Assembly (NCBI RefSeq): GCF_008868005.1 | Contig: NZ_WAAO01000001.1 | Span: forward strand, 1,054,001-1,118,000 | DNA from: Microbacterium algeriense | GTDB lineage: Bacteria > Actinomycetota > Actinomycetes > Actinomycetales > Microbacteriaceae | Direction: 5' to 3' | Length of the DNA: 64,000 nucleotides | Shown: positions 52,024-60,592 of the stretch, in pieces | Numbering within the stretch: the first letter of the stretch is position 1 | How the letters are laid out: every line of letters starts with the position of its first letter | Program-made: the position numbers and the translations under genes | Notes under the pieces: generated by a model | Databases searched by the model: none | What the model was told of the DNA's origin: nothing | The model's input: the letters and a program-made list of their open reading frames with translations, nothing else

Positions 52024-52748
52024 GGGGCGTGATCCACAGCGAGGTGCTGCGGTCGGTGAGCGGGCCCTCGGTTCTGGCCGTGTACCTGGTCGCCGTCCTC
52101 ATGCCCGCTTTCGTGCTCTTCTCGGACGGCTCGCGCTTCGACCTCGCCGGCCTCGACCCCGCGGTGGCGACCGCGCGTCTGCTGGAGCCGCTCGCGTGGT
52201 CCGTCATCTCCGCCGCGTTCGTCGGCTCCTACGCGGTGACCCGCGAGTACTACTACGGATCGATGGACCGAACCCTCGCCGGAGTCGGCTTCGCCCGCGC
52301 GTTCGCGGGGAAGCTCGTGGCCGGTGCGTTGATCGCGGTCGCCCTGTCGATCGGCGTCTTCGCACTGTGGACGGCCGGAGTGTCCGTCTACCTGGCCCAC
52401 GAAGGTCTGGCCCTCGCCCTCACCCCGGAGGCCTGGCGCACTTACGCGGGCGCCGTGGCCGGAGCCGTTCTGGGGGCGCTCATCGGCGGGGCCATCGGCT
52501 GGATCACCCGGAACTACTATGCGACGGCGATCATCGTCCTCGTGTTTCCGATGGCCTTGGAGTTCGCGCTGCTGCGGACCGCGCCCGAGGTCGCGAAGTT
52601 CTCACCGGGGATGGTGATCGCGGCGCTGAGCGTTCCCGGATATCAGGATCGGCTGCTCGCGTTCGCCCCGGCCCTCGGGCTGGGCCTCGCGTGGACGGCG
52701 GCTCTGGTGGCCATCGCCTGGGTCCGCGGTCGCCGGAGCGTCGCGTGA
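52020..52748 (+). CDS. Daptide ABC transporter permease 1
   Basis: A 242-residue ABC-2 type permease with about six transmembrane helices and the segment YAVTREYYYGSMDRTLAGVG typical of bacitracin/lantibiotic-immunity permeases. Translationally coupled to the ATPase gene (4-bp overlap) and to the next permease (4-bp overlap). Confidence 0.82.
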   Translation: MRGVIHSEVLRSVSGPSVLAVYLVAVLMPAFVLFSDGSRFDLAGLDPAVATARLLEPLAWSVISAAFVGSYAVTREYYYGSMDRTLAGVGFARAFAGKLVAGALIAVALSIGVFALWTAGVSVYLAHEGLALALTPEAWRTYAGAVAGAVLGALIGGAIGWITRNYYATAIIVLVFPMALEFALLRTAPEVAKFSPGMVIAALSVPGYQDRLLAFAPALGLGLAWTAALVAIAWVRGRRSVA

Positions 52749-53479
52749 TCCGTCGGGCACTGCGCGCGCAAGCGCGTGGCGTCGCGGGGGACGTGGTGCT
52801 GCTCGGGGTGGCGGTGGCGGCGTTCGTGATGTCGCTGTCGCTGGCCACGAGCATCCCGCCCGAGTTCGCCGACGCCCCGGCGGGCATCCGCCGAGAACTC
52901 ACGGCGCCGTTCAGCACCGTGCTCGCGACCTACGGGGCCGTTCTCGCCGCCATGTACGGCTCATTCCGCTACACGATCGATCGCCGCGACGGCGTCGTCG
53001 CCCAACGGCTGATGCTGCAGTCCCGGTGGGCGATGTTCCTCGTCCGGCTGCCTACATCGGCCTTCGGCGGAGCAGTCGTGGCGTTCGCCGCCGTGATCGG
53101 CGGCCACACGGCGCTGCTCGTCGCGATGGGCGGCATCCCGGTGGACGGGCCTTCGGTCGGCTCCACCGTCGCGCTCGGCGCCGTCGCAGGACTCTGGGGG
53201 ATGGGGGTGGGTGTCGTCGTGCAGGCGCACCTCGCGGCTCTCTTCATCTCCTCCCTGTCGATGGGCGCGGCGATGCTCGTCGCGATGTTCTGGAGTGCCG
53301 GCGCCGTCTACCTCCCGCTGCTCGCCATGCTGGAGACCTTCCGCTTCGATGTGACCGCCGTGGGGATCACGCCGTCCGACGGGCTGGACGCCGGGCCGGC
53401 GGTCCTGGTCTCTGCCGGCTGGGTGCTGCTCGTGCTCGGCGCCGGCGCCCTCTCGTTCCTCCGCCGCGATGTGACGTAG
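52745..53479 (+). CDS. Daptide ABC transporter permease 2
   Basis: A 244-residue membrane protein with about six helices, partly similar in layout to the previous product (YGSFRYTIDRRDGVVAQRLM corresponds to its YGSMDRTL region). GTG start. It is the last gene of the cluster; transcription of the next gene appears to start from its own promoter. Confidence 0.8.
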   Translation: MIRRALRAQARGVAGDVVLLGVAVAAFVMSLSLATSIPPEFADAPAGIRRELTAPFSTVLATYGAVLAAMYGSFRYTIDRRDGVVAQRLMLQSRWAMFLVRLPTSAFGGAVVAFAAVIGGHTALLVAMGGIPVDGPSVGSTVALGAVAGLWGMGVGVVVQAHLAALFISSLSMGAAMLVAMFWSAGAVYLPLLAMLETFRFDVTAVGITPSDGLDAGPAVLVSAGWVLLVLGAGALSFLRRDVT

Positions 53480-53554
53480 AGCGCGGACGGCGACAGCGGA
53501 TGCCGAGGGGCGAGCACGGTCCGTCCGGTCAGACTGCCGACGTAGGATTCCTGG

Positions 53555-54445
53555 GTGGCAACACCCAAGATCGTCCTCTTCTACGCGTTCACCCCTCTCG
53601 CCGATCCGGAGGCCCTCCGCGTCTGGCAGCGTGACCTCGGCCAGGCTCTCGGCCTGCGCGGGCGTCTGCTCATCTCGAAGGACGGCATCAACGGCACGCT
53701 CGGTGGCGATATCGGCGTGCTCAAGAAGTGGGCGCGTTCTTTCCGCTCGTACGCCCCGTTCGCGGATGCCGACATCAAGTGGAGCGAGGGAACCGGACTG
53801 GACGCCGAGGGACGCAGCCTCGACTTCCCGAAGCTCAGCGTGAAGGTCCGCGACGAGATCGTGTCGTTCGGAGCGCCGGGGGAACTGCGGGTCGATGAGC
53901 ACGGTGTGGTGGGCGGAGGCACACGGCTGACACCCGAGGAGCTGCACGAGCTCGTGGACGCCCGCGGAGACGAGGTCGTGTTCTTCGACGGCCGCAATGC
54001 GCTGGAGGCTCAGATCGGCCGCTTCCGCGGGGCGGTGGTGCCCGACACCGAGACGACCAGGGACTTCGTCCGTCTTCTCGACTCCGGCGCCTACGACGAC
54101 CTCAAGGGCAAGCCCGTCGTCACCTACTGCACCGGCGGGATCCGTTGCGAGGTGCTGTCGAGCCTGATGACCGCCCGCGGCTTCGGCGAGGTGTACCAGC
54201 TGGAGGGCGGCATCGTCCGGTACGGCGAGAAGTACGGCGACGACGGCCTGTGGGACGGCTCGCTGTACGTGTTCGACCGGCGCGGCTCGGTGGACTTCTC
54301 CGACCATGCCCGCGTGATCGGGGAGTGCGTCGGGTGCGGGGCGCCGACGAAGCGGACCGCGAACTGTCCCGATCCGTCCTGCCGCACGCAGTTCGTCGTG
54401 TGCGAGAACTGCGAGTCGGTGAGCTGCGCGGAGCACGCCGCCTGA
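53555..54445 (+). CDS. trhO: tRNA uridine(34) hydroxylase, rhodanese-related
   Basis: A 296-residue TrhO/YceA-family protein: N-terminal ferredoxin-like domain ([15 protein letters not shown]), a rhodanese domain with C192 in [10 protein letters not shown], and a C-terminal Cys-rich tail ([21 protein letters not shown]) likely binding zinc. It makes 5-hydroxyuridine at the wobble base of certain tRNAs. TAGGAT (53543-53548) lies 6 nt before the GTG, so it is leaderless and independent of the daptide operon. Confidence 0.9.
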   Translation: MATPKIVLFYAFTPLADPEALRVWQRDLGQALGLRGRLLISKDGINGTLGGDIGVLKKWARSFRSYAPFADADIKWSEGTGLDAEGRSLDFPKLSVKVRDEIVSFGAPGELRVDEHGVVGGGTRLTPEELHELVDARGDEVVFFDGRNALEAQIGRFRGAVVPDTETTRDFVRLLDSGAYDDLKGKPVVTYCTGGIRCEVLSSLMTARGFGEVYQLEGGIVRYGEKYGDDGLWDGSLYVFDRRGSVDFSDHARVIGECVGCGAPTKRTANCPDPSCRTQFVVCENCESVSCAEHAA

Positions 54446-54470
54446 GCGGGCGGCGCCGCCCGGGTCTCCG

Positions 54471-56732
54471 TCACACAGCCACGCCGGGCTCGGCAGCCCG
54501 CGTCGCATACAGCGACCGCGGCAGCACCGCGGCGCGGAACTGCGTCGGGCCGTCCACGCTCCGCCGCAGGCCGATGAGCACCTCGCGCAGAGGTTCGGCC
54601 AGATCGTCGTCGACCGTGCCGGAACGCGCGTAGTTCGCTTGTTCGACCGCGTCGGTCAGCCGCCGCAGCGCCCGCGGATCCGCACCGGAATCCCGCACCA
54701 ACCCCGCAGCACGGACCCTCGGGGTGTCCGCATCCGACACGGGGATGCGCAGATCGATCAGGGTGTCGCGGAGCTCCGCCCAGGCGGCGGCCGGATCCCC
54801 GCGGCGGGAGCGCGCGATCCGACGGCTGCGCTCGACGAAGCGGAGGAGGGCGGGGATCAGGAGGATCACCACCGCGCCGAGCGCGGTGAGCAGCACCGGC
54901 ATCGGGTCGAGGCGTCGCAGCTCCTGGCCGCTCGCGGAGTCGCCGCCGGCGTCGCTGCGGTCGATCTCCGGCCCCGACGTCTCCTCGGTCTGCGGCGCCG
55001 TCGTGGGGGCGGGGGTGGACGGACCGCCGGGACCGCCGCCCTGCGCCACGGCGGCGCGGAATGCGGTGGGAACGCCGAGGGACGCGGTGGGTTCGAACGG
55101 GACCCATCCGACACCGGGGAACAGCACCTCCGGCCAGGAGTGCAGCTGATCGCTGGTCACCGAGAACACGGACTCGCTGCCGCGCTTCTCATCCGTCAGC
55201 GAACCGGGGAGGTATCCGACGACGATGCGGACCTGCATGTCCAGGCTCTCCGCCATCAGCGCGAACGCTCCGGCGAAGTGCACGCAGTACCCGGAACGCT
55301 CCTCGAGGAAGCGGGCCACCGCTTCGGCGCCCGTGCCGTCGAAGCCCTCTTCGACCGGCGTCTCCAGGGAGTACGCGAACTGCGCGCGGAACCAGTTCTG
55401 CAGGACCACGAGGCGGTCGTAGTCCGTGTCCTCGTCCGCCGTCACGTCGGCGGCCAGCTCGGCGATGATCCCCGGAAGCTCGACCGGCTCGGCGTCCGGA
55501 TCGGCGGCGGGCGGAGCGGCATCGATCGCGCGGATCTGCTCGAGCGTGGGGATGGGGCGCGAGGCCGTGACGGTGTAGTCGTTGCCGACGGCGTCCGCGC
55601 TGCGGGAGAACAGCGTCCGATTGTCGGGGGAGACCCGCCACGACCCGCTGAGACCCTGCACGGCGGTGGCCGGGTAGGGGACCGGGAGCCAGGAGCTCGA
55701 CATCCGCAGGATCCGCACCGACGTGTTCTGCTCCTCCGTCGGGATGTCCTCGCCCCACTCTGGTGCACCGAATCCGTCCTGCTGCGACTGGAGATCGCCC
55801 TCGTCCGGATGCCAGACGCGGCCGTCGAAACGGGAGAGTGTCGTGAGCCGCAGGTAGGGGGCGGTCTCTCCCTCGGTGGCGACCGTCAGCACCTCGACGG
55901 GGTTCGGCTGGCGCAGATCGTCGCCGAGACGCAGCGACGCGTCCACCGTCACGCCCACGCCGCTCCCGGCGAGACTGGTGCTCAGCGGCAGGACCGGCGC
56001 GATGGCCACCGTCGCCGCCAGCGCGGCGGCGCCGACACCCAGCGCGAGAGAGGTCGACGATCGGAGCGGCGCCTCCGGATGCCGACGAGCGGTGAACCGG
56101 AACACCAGCAGGGCGACGACGCCGAACAGCACGAACCAGACGACGTTGGTGTCGCCGAGCGTGATGATCATCGGCACGGCTCCGACCGCACCCATGAGCA
56201 GCACGGCGAGCACCGCGGAGCGATGGGCCACGAGCTGATCGAGCAGGATCGCGACGACCGCGAAACCGGCGCCCATGGCGGCCGCCAGGGCGGGTGAGGG
56301 GTCCAACGGGGCGGATCCGAACACGACCGCCTCCCAGGCCGCGGGTGCCAGCGTGCCGAGCAGCGCCGCCGTCGTCGACGTCGGGATGAACCCGAGGACG
56401 GCGGTGTCGCCGGCGATGAGCTGGGTCAGGACCGCGACGGCGATGAGGACCTGCGCGGCGAACGCGCCCAGATCGCGGAGCACCTCGCCGTGTCGGCGCA
56501 GCAGCCACCGCGCGAGCATCCCGGTGCCGGCGACGGCGACGACGACGACGAGGACGGTGAACGACCACGCGCCCGGCGCGATGACCGAGGTGTACGGCCA
56601 CACCGCGACGAGCGCGGAGACCGCTGCCAGGGCTCCGGGTGCGACGACCCCGGTCGGATCCTCGTGGTCCCGGTGCCACCGCGGCGGCGTCCGCGGCGGT
56701 GCGGACGCCGGGAGACGCTCAGCCCGGAACAT
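54471..56732 (-). CDS. Membrane-anchored transglutaminase-like protein (TgpA type)
   Basis: A 753-residue protein: about seven N-terminal helices, a DUF3488-type region, the transglutaminase core with Cys483 (RSGYCVHFA), His in QLHSWPEVLF and the FEPT motif, then another helix (about 640-660) and a cytosolic DUF4129-like tail. Together with the DUF58 and MoxR genes it forms a conserved actinobacterial operon of unknown but probably cell-envelope function. ATG at 56732 overlaps the DUF58 stop by 14 bp. Confidence 0.85.
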   Translation of the reverse strand: MFRAERLPASAPPRTPPRWHRDHEDPTGVVAPGALAAVSALVAVWPYTSVIAPGAWSFTVLVVVVAVAGTGMLARWLLRRHGEVLRDLGAFAAQVLIAVAVLTQLIAGDTAVLGFIPTSTTAALLGTLAPAAWEAVVFGSAPLDPSPALAAAMGAGFAVVAILLDQLVAHRSAVLAVLLMGAVGAVPMIITLGDTNVVWFVLFGVVALLVFRFTARRHPEAPLRSSTSLALGVGAAALAATVAIAPVLPLSTSLAGSGVGVTVDASLRLGDDLRQPNPVEVLTVATEGETAPYLRLTTLSRFDGRVWHPDEGDLQSQQDGFGAPEWGEDIPTEEQNTSVRILRMSSSWLPVPYPATAVQGLSGSWRVSPDNRTLFSRSADAVGNDYTVTASRPIPTLEQIRAIDAAPPAADPDAEPVELPGIIAELAADVTADEDTDYDRLVVLQNWFRAQFAYSLETPVEEGFDGTGAEAVARFLEERSGYCVHFAGAFALMAESLDMQVRIVVGYLPGSLTDEKRGSESVFSVTSDQLHSWPEVLFPGVGWVPFEPTASLGVPTAFRAAVAQGGGPGGPSTPAPTTAPQTEETSGPEIDRSDAGGDSASGQELRRLDPMPVLLTALGAVVILLIPALLRFVERSRRIARSRRGDPAAAWAELRDTLIDLRIPVSDADTPRVRAAGLVRDSGADPRALRRLTDAVEQANYARSGTVDDDLAEPLREVLIGLRRSVDGPTQFRAAVLPRSLYATRAAEPGVAV

Positions 56733-57909
56733 CGCCGGCCCCCGTCCGTGCGGAGACCGCATCCGCCCACGCCTCCGCGATGTCGGGCCCGAGCGGTGTC
56801 ACGGTCCATCCGTGCCGGACGGAGGCCTCGCCGGCGCCGGGCAGCAGCCCGGTGCTGAAGAGCAGCGCCGCGGCCGCGCCGGCCGGTCGCAACAGGGCGG
56901 CGTCCTCCTCGTCGAGGCTTCCGGTGATGTAGACGAGCGGTCCGGGTGGCGTCCCGCCGATCAGCGTCGCGAGGTCTCTGCTCTCTCCGCGCGGAGTCAC
57001 CATCGCCAGGGCGACGAGCAGACCGTCGCGGTCGTCCTCATGACCGCGCAGCGCTCCGAGCAGGACGCCCGCGCTGTCGATCACGTCGACGCTGTAGCCC
57101 TCGGCGGCGAGATGCACGGCCGACGACGCGCACAGCGACACGGCGGCCTCGAACGCGGGGTCCGGCTCGGCCCCCGGTGCGGCCCATCGACGGCTGCTCC
57201 GGTCGAGCACGACCACGGCGTCGGGGCTCGACTCCTCCTCTTCCTGACGCACCATCAGCTGACCGCGGTGCGCGGTGGCCCGCCAGTGGATGCGGCGCAT
57301 CGAATCGCCCGGGATGTACCCGCGCGGCGAGAGGTTGTCGCTGCCCTGCCCGAGGCGGGTCGAGGAGGTGTGGGCGGTGCCGCCGGCCGCTCCCACCCGC
57401 ACGGCCAGGGGTGCGAGGGACAGGACCTCCGGCACGACCGTGATGCTCCTGGTCTCGCCGAAGGCCTGCTCCCGCTGGGCGAGTCCGAACGGGTCGACCG
57501 TGCGCAGCATCAGCGGGCCGAGGGGCCACACGCCACGGCGCACACCGGTGATCGCATAGCTGAGCTGGCCGGACTCCGGCGGGTACTCGCCGCCGGAGTC
57601 GCCGCTGACCGCATCGGGCAGCACGTCGTGCCAGAGCCCGCGCGGGATGCGCAGCGAGCGCAGCGTGAACCGGACGGTCACCCGAGAGGTCTCCGACACC
57701 GTCAGCAGATCGGTCGAGATCTGCCGTGTGACGGTCCCCGAGCGGCGCGGGAGCCGGACCGCGAGGAGCGACAGGAGCGTGAGCACGGCCAGCAGCACGC
57801 CGATGTAGAGCAGGATCCGGGCTCCCGCCACGTTGGCCGCGATCAGGCAGCCCAGTGCCGCGATGAGCGCGCCGGCTCCGCGAGCGGTGAGGGATCGGCG
57901 GGTGCGCAT
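56719..57909 (-). CDS. DUF58 domain protein (MoxR-associated)
   Basis: A 396-residue protein with two N-terminal helices and a C-terminal DUF58/vWA-like domain (GYIPGDSMRRIHWRATAHRG, DAVVVLDRSS). DUF58 proteins work with MoxR ATPases, presumably as metal-dependent adaptors. The start lies 11 bp after the MoxR gene. Confidence 0.88.
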   Translation of the reverse strand: MRTRRSLTARGAGALIAALGCLIAANVAGARILLYIGVLLAVLTLLSLLAVRLPRRSGTVTRQISTDLLTVSETSRVTVRFTLRSLRIPRGLWHDVLPDAVSGDSGGEYPPESGQLSYAITGVRRGVWPLGPLMLRTVDPFGLAQREQAFGETRSITVVPEVLSLAPLAVRVGAAGGTAHTSSTRLGQGSDNLSPRGYIPGDSMRRIHWRATAHRGQLMVRQEEEESSPDAVVVLDRSSRRWAAPGAEPDPAFEAAVSLCASSAVHLAAEGYSVDVIDSAGVLLGALRGHEDDRDGLLVALAMVTPRGESRDLATLIGGTPPGPLVYITGSLDEEDAALLRPAGAAAALLFSTGLLPGAGEASVRHGWTVTPLGPDIAEAWADAVSARTGAGDVPG

Positions 57910-57920
57910 GGCGGGCTCGG

Positions 57921-58910
57921 TCAGGATCGCGTCGCGACGGGCACGCGCACCCGTTCCACGATCTGGGTCAGTGCGGCCTCCACCGGCTGCGCCCCCGCAC
58001 GGTGCGCGCCCCGCGCCGGGAGCAGGCGGTGGGCGAAGACCGGGATGAGCAGCGCGGTGAGGTCGTCCGGGATGACGTAGTCGCGGCCGTCGAGCGCCGC
58101 CCACACCTTCGCGGCCCTGACCAGCTGCAGCGTGGCGCGCGGGCTCGCGCCGAGGTGCAGGTTCGGGTCGGAGCGGGTGGCCTGGGCGAGGGCGACGGCG
58201 TACTCCTCGAGCGCCGGAGCGACATGGACGGCGCGCGCCCAAGCGATCAGCTGCGCGATCGAGGTCGCGTCCGCGACCGGAGCGACCGCGGCGAGCGGAT
58301 TCACCACGTCCCGCTGGCGGAGCATCAGAGCCTCGGCGGCGGCATCCGGGTAGCCCATCGAGATCCGCATCATGAACCGGTCCCGCTGCGCCTCCGGGAG
58401 GGCGTACGTGCCCTCCATCTCCAGAGGGTTCTGGGTGGCGACGACGAGGAACGGGTCGGGCAGCGGGTGCGTCGCTCCGTCGACCGTGACCTGGCCCTCC
58501 TCCATGGCCTCGAGCAGGGCCGACTGCGTCTTCGGCGACGAGCGGTTGATCTCGTCGGCGATCACGATGTGCGCGAACACCGCACCGCGCTTGAACTCGA
58601 ACTCGCGGTCGACCGGGTTGTAGACGGAGACGCCGGTCACGTCGCCCGGAAGCAGGTCGGGCGTGAACTGGATCCGGCGCACGGTCGCGTCGACGCTGGC
58701 GGCGAGAGCGCGGGCGAGCATCGTCTTGCCCACCCCGGGGACGTCCTCGATCAGCAGGTGACCCTCGGCCAGCAGACAGACGAGAGCGCTGCGCACGGCA
58801 TCGGGCTTGCCGTCGATGACCTGGCCGATCGAGGAGAGGATCGCGGAGGTCTGCGCGGCGAAGCGCTCGGCGTCGATCGTCACCGGGGTCAGGGGGGAGT
58901 TCTCTGGCAT
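57921..58910 (-). CDS. MoxR-family AAA+ ATPase
   Basis: A 329-residue AAA+ protein: Walker A DVPGVGKTM, Walker B VIADEINRSSPKTQSALLEA, sensor 1 VATQNPLEMEG and the arginine finger region ALPEAQRDRF. MoxR ATPases act as chaperones for assembly of neighbouring vWA/transglutaminase proteins. First gene of the three-gene minus-strand operon. Confidence 0.92.
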   Translation of the reverse strand: MPENSPLTPVTIDAERFAAQTSAILSSIGQVIDGKPDAVRSALVCLLAEGHLLIEDVPGVGKTMLARALAASVDATVRRIQFTPDLLPGDVTGVSVYNPVDREFEFKRGAVFAHIVIADEINRSSPKTQSALLEAMEEGQVTVDGATHPLPDPFLVVATQNPLEMEGTYALPEAQRDRFMMRISMGYPDAAAEALMLRQRDVVNPLAAVAPVADATSIAQLIAWARAVHVAPALEEYAVALAQATRSDPNLHLGASPRATLQLVRAAKVWAALDGRDYVIPDDLTALLIPVFAHRLLPARGAHRAGAQPVEAALTQIVERVRVPVATRS

Positions 58911-59012
58911 GCGTTCCCTCTCGCGTCGGCGCTGCGATGCGCGTCCCTCGATCGTAACCCTGTCGCAGGACGCGCTGGGCTGGCAGATCTCCCTGAGATC
59001 GGACGCTCCCGG

Positions 59013-59035
59013 CGGTGACCGGATTCGAACCGGCG
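59013..59035 (-). pseudogene. tRNA 3'-half remnant (T-arm)
   Basis: GTGACCGGATTCGAACCGGC reads on the minus strand as a T-stem/T-loop with acceptor bases, close to the 3' end of tRNA-Ser at 43465. No anticodon or D-arm follows toward the SRP RNA gene. A relic of a tRNA or an attachment site are the alternatives. Confidence 0.4.
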
Positions 59036-59059
59036 CGCGCATCGGGTTAGGATGGTCAC

Positions 59060-59147
59060 GGCTCTCCGCGTGGCGGCATCCAGGCCAATTCCCCCAGGGC
59101 GGAAACGCAGCAAGGGTAACCGGGCTCTGCTGGGTGCGCGGAGGGTC
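59060..59147 (+). ncRNA. ffs: Signal recognition particle RNA, small bacterial (4.5S) type
   Basis: The conserved Ffh-binding loop is evident: CAGGGCGGAAACGCAGCAAG with flanking TTCCCC and GGGTAA. Ends GGCTCTCCGCG (59060) and CGCGGAGGGTC (to 59147) close the terminal stem. ATTTTCTTCT follows as terminator U-tract. Confidence 0.93.
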
Positions 59148-59226
59148 ATTTTCTTCTCCGGCGGGTCGGTGCGGTGAGAGCACCCGCACACAGTCCCCTC
59201 CTGGTCGGACCTGCGACAATCGTCCG

Positions 59227-59838
59227 GTGACCGTCGCCCCGCCCCCGAAGCCGCAGCACCCGCTGGGCCGATTCGCCTCTCCGGTGCTGCTGGTCGTCGC
59301 GATGTGGGTCGTGCAGCTCGCGGACGCCGTCCTGCCCGGCTCGTTCACCGGCTTCGGACTGCGGTCATGGGATGTCGCCGGGTTGGGCGGCATCGTGCTG
59401 GGTCCGCTGCTGCACGCGAGCTGGGCCCACCTCATCGCGAACTCGGTGCCCCTCCTCGTGCTCGGATGTCTGGTCGCAGTCGAGGGGACGCGGCGGTTCT
59501 GGGCCGTCACGGCCGTCGTCGCGGTCGTCGGCGGCCTCGGCACCTGGGTGGTCAACGCACCGGGCACGCTGACGGTCGGGGCCTCCGGGCTCGTGTTCGG
59601 CTACTTCGGCTACGTCGTGATGCGCGTGTTCGCCCCGGGACGTGTGGCGCACCGCATCCTGTACGCGGTGATCGCGCTCATCGTCATCGCGGTGTACGGC
59701 GGCTCCATGCTGGCCGGGGTGGTCGGCGTCGCCGACGGCGTCTCCTGGCAGGCGCATCTGTTCGGCGCCATCGGGGGTGCTGCGGCCGCGCTCGCCGGCC
59801 GGCGTCCTCGCGCGGACCGCGGAGCGCTGCGGGTATGA
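59227..59838 (+). CDS. Rhomboid-family intramembrane serine protease
   Basis: A 203-residue, six-helix rhomboid with ASWAHLIANSVPLLVLG (HxxxN), catalytic Ser in VGASGLVFGY and His in WQAHLFGAIGG. Substrates unknown. GACAAT (59215-59220) lies 6 nt before the GTG, indicating a leaderless mRNA. Overlaps the next gene by 4 bp. Confidence 0.9.
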   Translation: MTVAPPPKPQHPLGRFASPVLLVVAMWVVQLADAVLPGSFTGFGLRSWDVAGLGGIVLGPLLHASWAHLIANSVPLLVLGCLVAVEGTRRFWAVTAVVAVVGGLGTWVVNAPGTLTVGASGLVFGYFGYVVMRVFAPGRVAHRILYAVIALIVIAVYGGSMLAGVVGVADGVSWQAHLFGAIGGAAAALAGRRPRADRGALRV

Positions 59839-60530
59839 GCGCCGCGCGCACGCCGGCCAGGGCGAAGCGCAAGCCAGCGGGCACGCGGCCGACGTCGCGA
59901 CGGAAGCCCGCGGCGCGCCGGAGGAAGCCGACCAGGCGGCAGGCGGCCATCCGTGCGCGGCGGCAGCGGATCCTGCAGCGCCTCCTGCTGTCGGCGGGAG
60001 CCCTCGTGGCGGTCGTCGGTCTCTTCGTGCTCATCCCGCTGAGCCTGGCGCGCGACCCCGCGCCGATCTGCATCGACGACCCGCGCACCTTCCCTGCCGC
60101 GGGTGTCGAGGGATGGAGCGGCGAGCAGCTCGAGAACGCGGCGACCATCGTGCGCACCGCCGCCGCGATGGGCTTCCCTCGTGACGGGCAGATCCTCGGG
60201 GTCATGACGGCGATGGGGGAGAGCAGCCTCCGGAACATCGACTACGGCGACTGGGAGACCCGCGGATTCACCAACCCCGACGGCTCCCGCACCAGCAGCA
60301 TCGGTCTGTTCCAGCAGCAGGACTGGTGGGGCAGCGTCGAGCAGCGGATGGATCCGGCGACCTCGGCGACGCTGTTCTTCGACCGCCTGGGCCGGCTGCC
60401 CGACTGGCAGGCGATGGACCCGTCGCATGCGATCCACCGGGTGCAGGTGAACACCGACCGCGACTACTACGCGCGCTTCCAGGCGGATGCGACGGCCGTG
60501 GTCGACGCGCTGTCCGGTCCCTGCACCTGA
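59835..60530 (+). CDS. Membrane-anchored lysozyme-like protein
   Basis: A 231-residue protein with a very basic cytosolic N-terminus (residues 1-46, Arg/Lys-rich), one transmembrane helix (about 48-70) and an extracellular domain with GVMTAMGESSLRNIDYGDWE and SSIGLFQQQDWWG. This resembles the lysozyme/transglycosylase-like domain common in actinobacterial secreted proteins, with E in GESSL as the likely catalytic acid. Cell-wall turnover is inferred. Confidence 0.72.
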   Translation: MSAARTPARAKRKPAGTRPTSRRKPAARRRKPTRRQAAIRARRQRILQRLLLSAGALVAVVGLFVLIPLSLARDPAPICIDDPRTFPAAGVEGWSGEQLENAATIVRTAAAMGFPRDGQILGVMTAMGESSLRNIDYGDWETRGFTNPDGSRTSSIGLFQQQDWWGSVEQRMDPATSATLFFDRLGRLPDWQAMDPSHAIHRVQVNTDRDYYARFQADATAVVDALSGPCT

Positions 60531-60592
60531 CGCCGCAATTGTCACGGGGACGATCCTCCCTCCCGGTCGGGGACCCCACCTAAGCTGGGGTC

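Noticed and set aside
53480..53554. A second attachment site that would make the daptide cluster an island with tRNA-Ser
   Set aside because: No copy of the tRNA-Ser 3' end was found after the last exporter gene, and the tRNA 3' end faces away from the cluster.
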